From: Nitrososphaerota archaeon | GTDB lineage: Archaea > Thermoproteota > Nitrososphaeria > Nitrososphaerales > UBA183 | DNA: 15,648 nucleotides | NCBI GenBank assembly: GCA_027886925.1 | Contig: JAPCJN010000031.1 | Span: 2,729 to 18,376 of the forward strand | Direction: 5' to 3' | Shown here: positions 13,453 through 15,648 of the stretch, piece after piece | Layout: each line of letters opens with the position of its first letter | How positions within the stretch are numbered: position 1 is the first letter of the stretch | Made by a program: the position numbers and the translations under genes | Notes under the pieces: model-generated | Database searches by the model: none | The model's input: only the letters and a program-made list of their open reading frames with translations | What the model was told of the DNA's origin: nothing

Positions 13453-14185
13453 CGCTCTTCACGAGATTGATGAAGACTTCCTCAAGCCCTCTGGTATTCG
13501 CAAGCTCCTCCAGACTCTCGATGGTTCCCGAAGCTCGGATCACCCCTTTGCTGATGATGGTCAGCCTGCTGCACAGCAGCTGCGCCTCATGCATGTTGTT
13601 AGTCGTGAGCAGGACGGTCTTCCCCTTCTTCGCGACCTCCAAGACATAGTCCCGAATGCCTCGGGTCGACATCACGTCGACGCCCAAAGTCGGCTCGTCG
13701 AGCAGCAAGACGGGAGGGTCGTGGATAAGAGCGCGAGCCAGCGCGAGCTTCTGTCGCATCCCACGAGAGAACTTCCCGACTCTGTCGTCCTTCCTGTCGG
13801 AAAGGTTCAAGATTTGAAGCAGCTCGTCGATCCGCTGGTCGAGCATCGGCTGATTCAGCCCCTGCACACCGCCGTAGAACCGAAGAGTCTCGGTGGCCGT
13901 CAGCCGGTCGTAGAGCCCCGTGTCCTCCGGGAGCACACCGACGTTCGCCCTTACCTGCTGCGGCTGGCTGACGATGTCGAATCCGTTGACCGACGCGGTG
14001 CCCTCGTTGGGCTTCAGGAGGGTCGAAAGCATCCTCACTATCGTCGTCTTGCCCGCGCCATTGGGCCCGAGGAGCCCATAGACGATTCCAGCTGGGATGT
14101 CCAGGGACACGCCGTCCACCACTGCGCCCTTTTTCGTCTCGAACCGCTTCGTCAGGCCTTTCATCGAGATTGCGGTCGTTTCCAA
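13439..14185 (-). CDS. ABC exporter ATPase, NatA-like, with H-switch His replaced by Asn
   Basis: ATPase of 248 residues. Walker A GPNGAGKTT (40-48), Q-loop region VGVLPEDTGLYDRLT (Glu87 where other families have Gln), signature FSRGMRQK (139-146) and Walker B VLLLDEPTLGVD (159-170) identify the NatA/DrrA type. At the H-switch the sequence is LLTTNNMHEA: Asn196 stands where most members have His. Some DrrA-type ATPases also lack this His, so activity is not excluded. No Cys/His-rich or TOBE extension; length is typical. The start is TTG at 14185, supported by METTAISMKGLTKRF preceding Walker A at normal distance and a TATA box about 34 bp upstream. It is first in a two-gene unit with the permease. 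Confidence 0.88.
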   Translation of the reverse strand: METTAISMKGLTKRFETKKGAVVDGVSLDIPAGIVYGLLGPNGAGKTTIVRMLSTLLKPNEGTASVNGFDIVSQPQQVRANVGVLPEDTGLYDRLTATETLRFYGGVQGLNQPMLDQRIDELLQILNLSDRKDDRVGKFSRGMRQKLALARALIHDPPVLLLDEPTLGVDVMSTRGIRDYVLEVAKKGKTVLLTTNNMHEAQLLCSRLTIISKGVIRASGTIESLEELANTRGLEEVFINLVKSDASV

Positions 14186-14215
14186 GTTCGGGTCCGACTC
14201 TCGTCCGCGGGTGAA

Positions 14216-14222
14216 TAATAAG
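14216..14222 (-). promoter_or_regulatory. TATA box of the NatAB-like operon
   Basis: CTTATTA on the minus strand, centred about 34 bp before the TTG at 14185, leaving a leader of only about 7 nt. The inverted repeat CTAGA-G-TCTAG (14223-14233) abuts it on the upstream side, where a BRE or regulator would sit. Confidence 0.45.
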
Positions 14223-14450
14223 CTAGAGTCTAGACCTCAGAGTGTCATGATGCGAGGTATCTCACTGCATCGAGTTTGTCGGCGTCAGCTCAATGCGCGT
14301 GGATGCTGACTATCGGCATGCCGACTCCGGGCCTTCCAGCCTGGCAATGGACCGCAAGACGGAGTAGCGCAAAGCGATCCCAAGCTTCATGGTGAGTCAG
14401 AGCCCCAGGGGGCAACGCAAAAGGTGCTCATAGATTACCGCACCAATCAT

Positions 14451-14460
14451 GTTATATAAC
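14451..14460 (+). promoter_or_regulatory. TATA box of the MacB/FtsX-type permease gene
   Basis: GTTATATAAC, self-complementary. Predicted transcript start is near 14482, giving a leader of about 60 nt before the ATG at 14545, unlike the leaderless genes elsewhere in the window. Confidence 0.55.
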
Positions 14461-14544
14461 AATCCACGGAAATTTCCGCCAGGACGAGCGGCTCGCCCGA
14501 GAACCTAGTTGCGATGGACAAGGTGTTTTGAAACGTCCTCCTCC

Positions 14545-15648
14545 ATGAGCATGGCCCTCAGGAGCCTGCGCAGACGCAGGCTGAGGACCGCTTTCACCGT
14601 CTCCGGCATCGTCATAGGGGTAGCATTGATCCTCGTCCTCCTGTCGCTGACGGGAGGGACGTCAACCCGTGCCAGTGCTCTGATCAACACCCTCTCGCCG
14701 GCCCAGATAACGGTGGTGAACGCTACCGGCAGACTGGCAGGCGCAGGAGGCGGATTCGGAGGGTTCGGAGGGGGGCGCTTTGCAGGAGGAGGCGGAGGAG
14801 GAGCGGCTGCCACGATAGCAGCCCTCTTCGGCTCCTCGAGCACCCTCGACCAGTCAATGGCCGACAGGATAGGCAACCTGACAGACGTCTCGGTCGTCTC
14901 CCCGGTTATCTCGTCTACCGGCTACGTGGACGGAGCCGCTGCGTTCCTCAGCGGCATCAACCCTGCGACCTACAAGGAGGCGACCGGCGGCCTCAACATC
15001 GTTAACGGGTCCGCCCTCTCGAACTCGACGTCGGGCAGCCAGATAGTCATCGGCCAGGCTCTCGCGGCCAACCGAGGCCTTTCAGTCGGGTCGGCCGTCA
15101 CGGTCGGGCCTAACAGCACGAGCGGGTCTCAGTTTACGGTCGTGGGGATATATTCGACAGGCAACACCTTCTCAGAGAGGTTCGCCTATCTTCCGCTGCA
15201 AACCGCGCAGAGCTTGACCAGCAGGCAGGGAAAGGTCTCAGAGGTCTACGTCAAGGCGAACGATCCGAGCCAAGTAGCCCAGGTCACGTCCGAGATCACC
15301 ACATCAATCCCTGGGGTCTCGACGATAGCACCTACGGCGTTTACGGGTGCCGCCAATGCACTCCTAGGCACCCTCACTACGTTCTTCACCGTCATCGGGC
15401 TGGTCGCCCTACTCGCAGGAGGCTTCGGGGTGGTGAACACGATGATGATGTCGATCAGCGAAAGGACCCGTGAGATCGGGGCCCTCAAGGCGATAGGGGC
15501 TAGAAAGGGGCAGATCATGAGAATCTTCATGAGCGAGGCATTGCTCATAGGGGTGATCGGAGGGGTGATCGGGGTCGTGATCGGGGTCGTAATCGGGGGC
15601 GCCGTCGCGTTGGCGCTGCCATTCGTCACCGGCGCGGCCACATCAGCC
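14545..15648 (+). CDS. MacB/FtsX-type ABC transporter permease (3' partial)
   Basis: The frame is open from the ATG at 14545 to the last base (368 codons), so the C-terminus is missing. A basic start (MALRSLRRRRLRTAFTVSG) leads into helix 1 (about 20-36), as in MacB_PCD proteins. The outer domain (about 37-272) carries a Gly-rich segment at 62-89 and then a normal fold: VSVVSPVIS, GSQIVIGQALAANRGLSVGSAVTVG, FTVVGIYSTGNTFSERFAYLPLQTAQSL. The FtsX domain follows: LVALLAGGFGVVNTMMMSISERTREIGALKAIGARKGQIMRIFMSEALLIG (about 285-335), with the next helix running off the end. These permeases pair with a LolD/MacB-like ATPase and work by mechanotransmission to export peptides, lipoproteins or drugs; the ATPase is not in view. 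ATG 14551 is an equally possible start. No Shine-Dalgarno is seen. Confidence 0.85.
   Translation, partial: MSMALRSLRRRRLRTAFTVSGIVIGVALILVLLSLTGGTSTRASALINTLSPAQITVVNATGRLAGAGGGFGGFGGGRFAGGGGGGAAATIAALFGSSSTLDQSMADRIGNLTDVSVVSPVISSTGYVDGAAAFLSGINPATYKEATGGLNIVNGSALSNSTSGSQIVIGQALAANRGLSVGSAVTVGPNSTSGSQFTVVGIYSTGNTFSERFAYLPLQTAQSLTSRQGKVSEVYVKANDPSQVAQVTSEITTSIPGVSTIAPTAFTGAANALLGTLTTFFTVIGLVALLAGGFGVVNTMMMSISERTREIGALKAIGARKGQIMRIFMSEALLIGVIGGVIGVVIGVVIGGAVALALPFVTGAATSA

Larger units (their letters stand above)
14186..14544. other. Divergent intergenic region between the two export systems
   Basis: About 360 nt holding two divergent promoters (14216-14222 minus; 14451-14460 plus), a 5-1-5 inverted repeat at 14223-14233, and a perfect 12-bp palindrome TCGGCATGCCGA at 14313-14324. 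GTCAGC at 14284-14289 can pair with GCTGAC at 14305-14310. No coding frame or tRNA is convincing. Confidence 0.5.

Overview
The window reads as a stretch of archaeal chromosome. The evidence is a eukaryotic/archaeal-type primase large subunit, zinc-ribbon membrane proteins, an intein with HNC chemistry, a Ser/Thr-rich substrate-binding protein with an archaellin-like signal, and TATA boxes about 27 bp upstream of start codons (including GTG and TTG starts) with almost no 5' leaders. GC content is fairly high. The primase type (PriL plus a PriX-like domain, no Fe-S cysteines) and the profilin-fold protein point to the TACK/Thermoproteota side, perhaps a Nitrososphaeria relative. That placement is inference.

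Layout: (1) 1-1365, 5'-truncated gene for a dCMP/cytidine-type deaminase, interrupted next to its HAE zinc motif by a complete 369-residue intein with a LAGLIDADG endonuclease. (2) 1537-2803, a convergent Roadblock-like gene, a probable leaderless gene for a 26-residue extremely acidic peptide, about 350 nt with no recognised feature, and a small hypothetical gene. (3) 2889-4122, two convergent genes for membrane proteins carrying zinc ribbons at opposite ends. (4) 4270-7836, a compact + strand cluster: priL (with PriX-like C-terminus), a GlcD-type FAD oxidase and a BadF/NagK-type sugar kinase homolog. (5) 7868-12049 on the minus strand, a complete Fbp/Pot-type ABC importer (ATPase, binding protein, fused double permease), with a perfect 15-bp palindrome upstream of the binding-protein TATA box. 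(6) 12136-14185 on the minus strand, a NatA/NatB-type ABC exporter with a 14-nt gene overlap. (7) 14545-end, the start of a MacB/FtsX-type permease running off the window.

How they fit: regions 5-7 form a transport block of one import system and two export-type systems. Region 4 joins replication to carbon metabolism, probably through simple cotranscription. Most transcription units appear leaderless; only the Roadblock-like gene shows a clear Shine-Dalgarno. The main points of interest are the active-site intein, the acidic micro-gene, the Fe-S-free PriL-PriX fusion, the palindromic operator candidate and an ATPase whose H-switch histidine is replaced by Asn.
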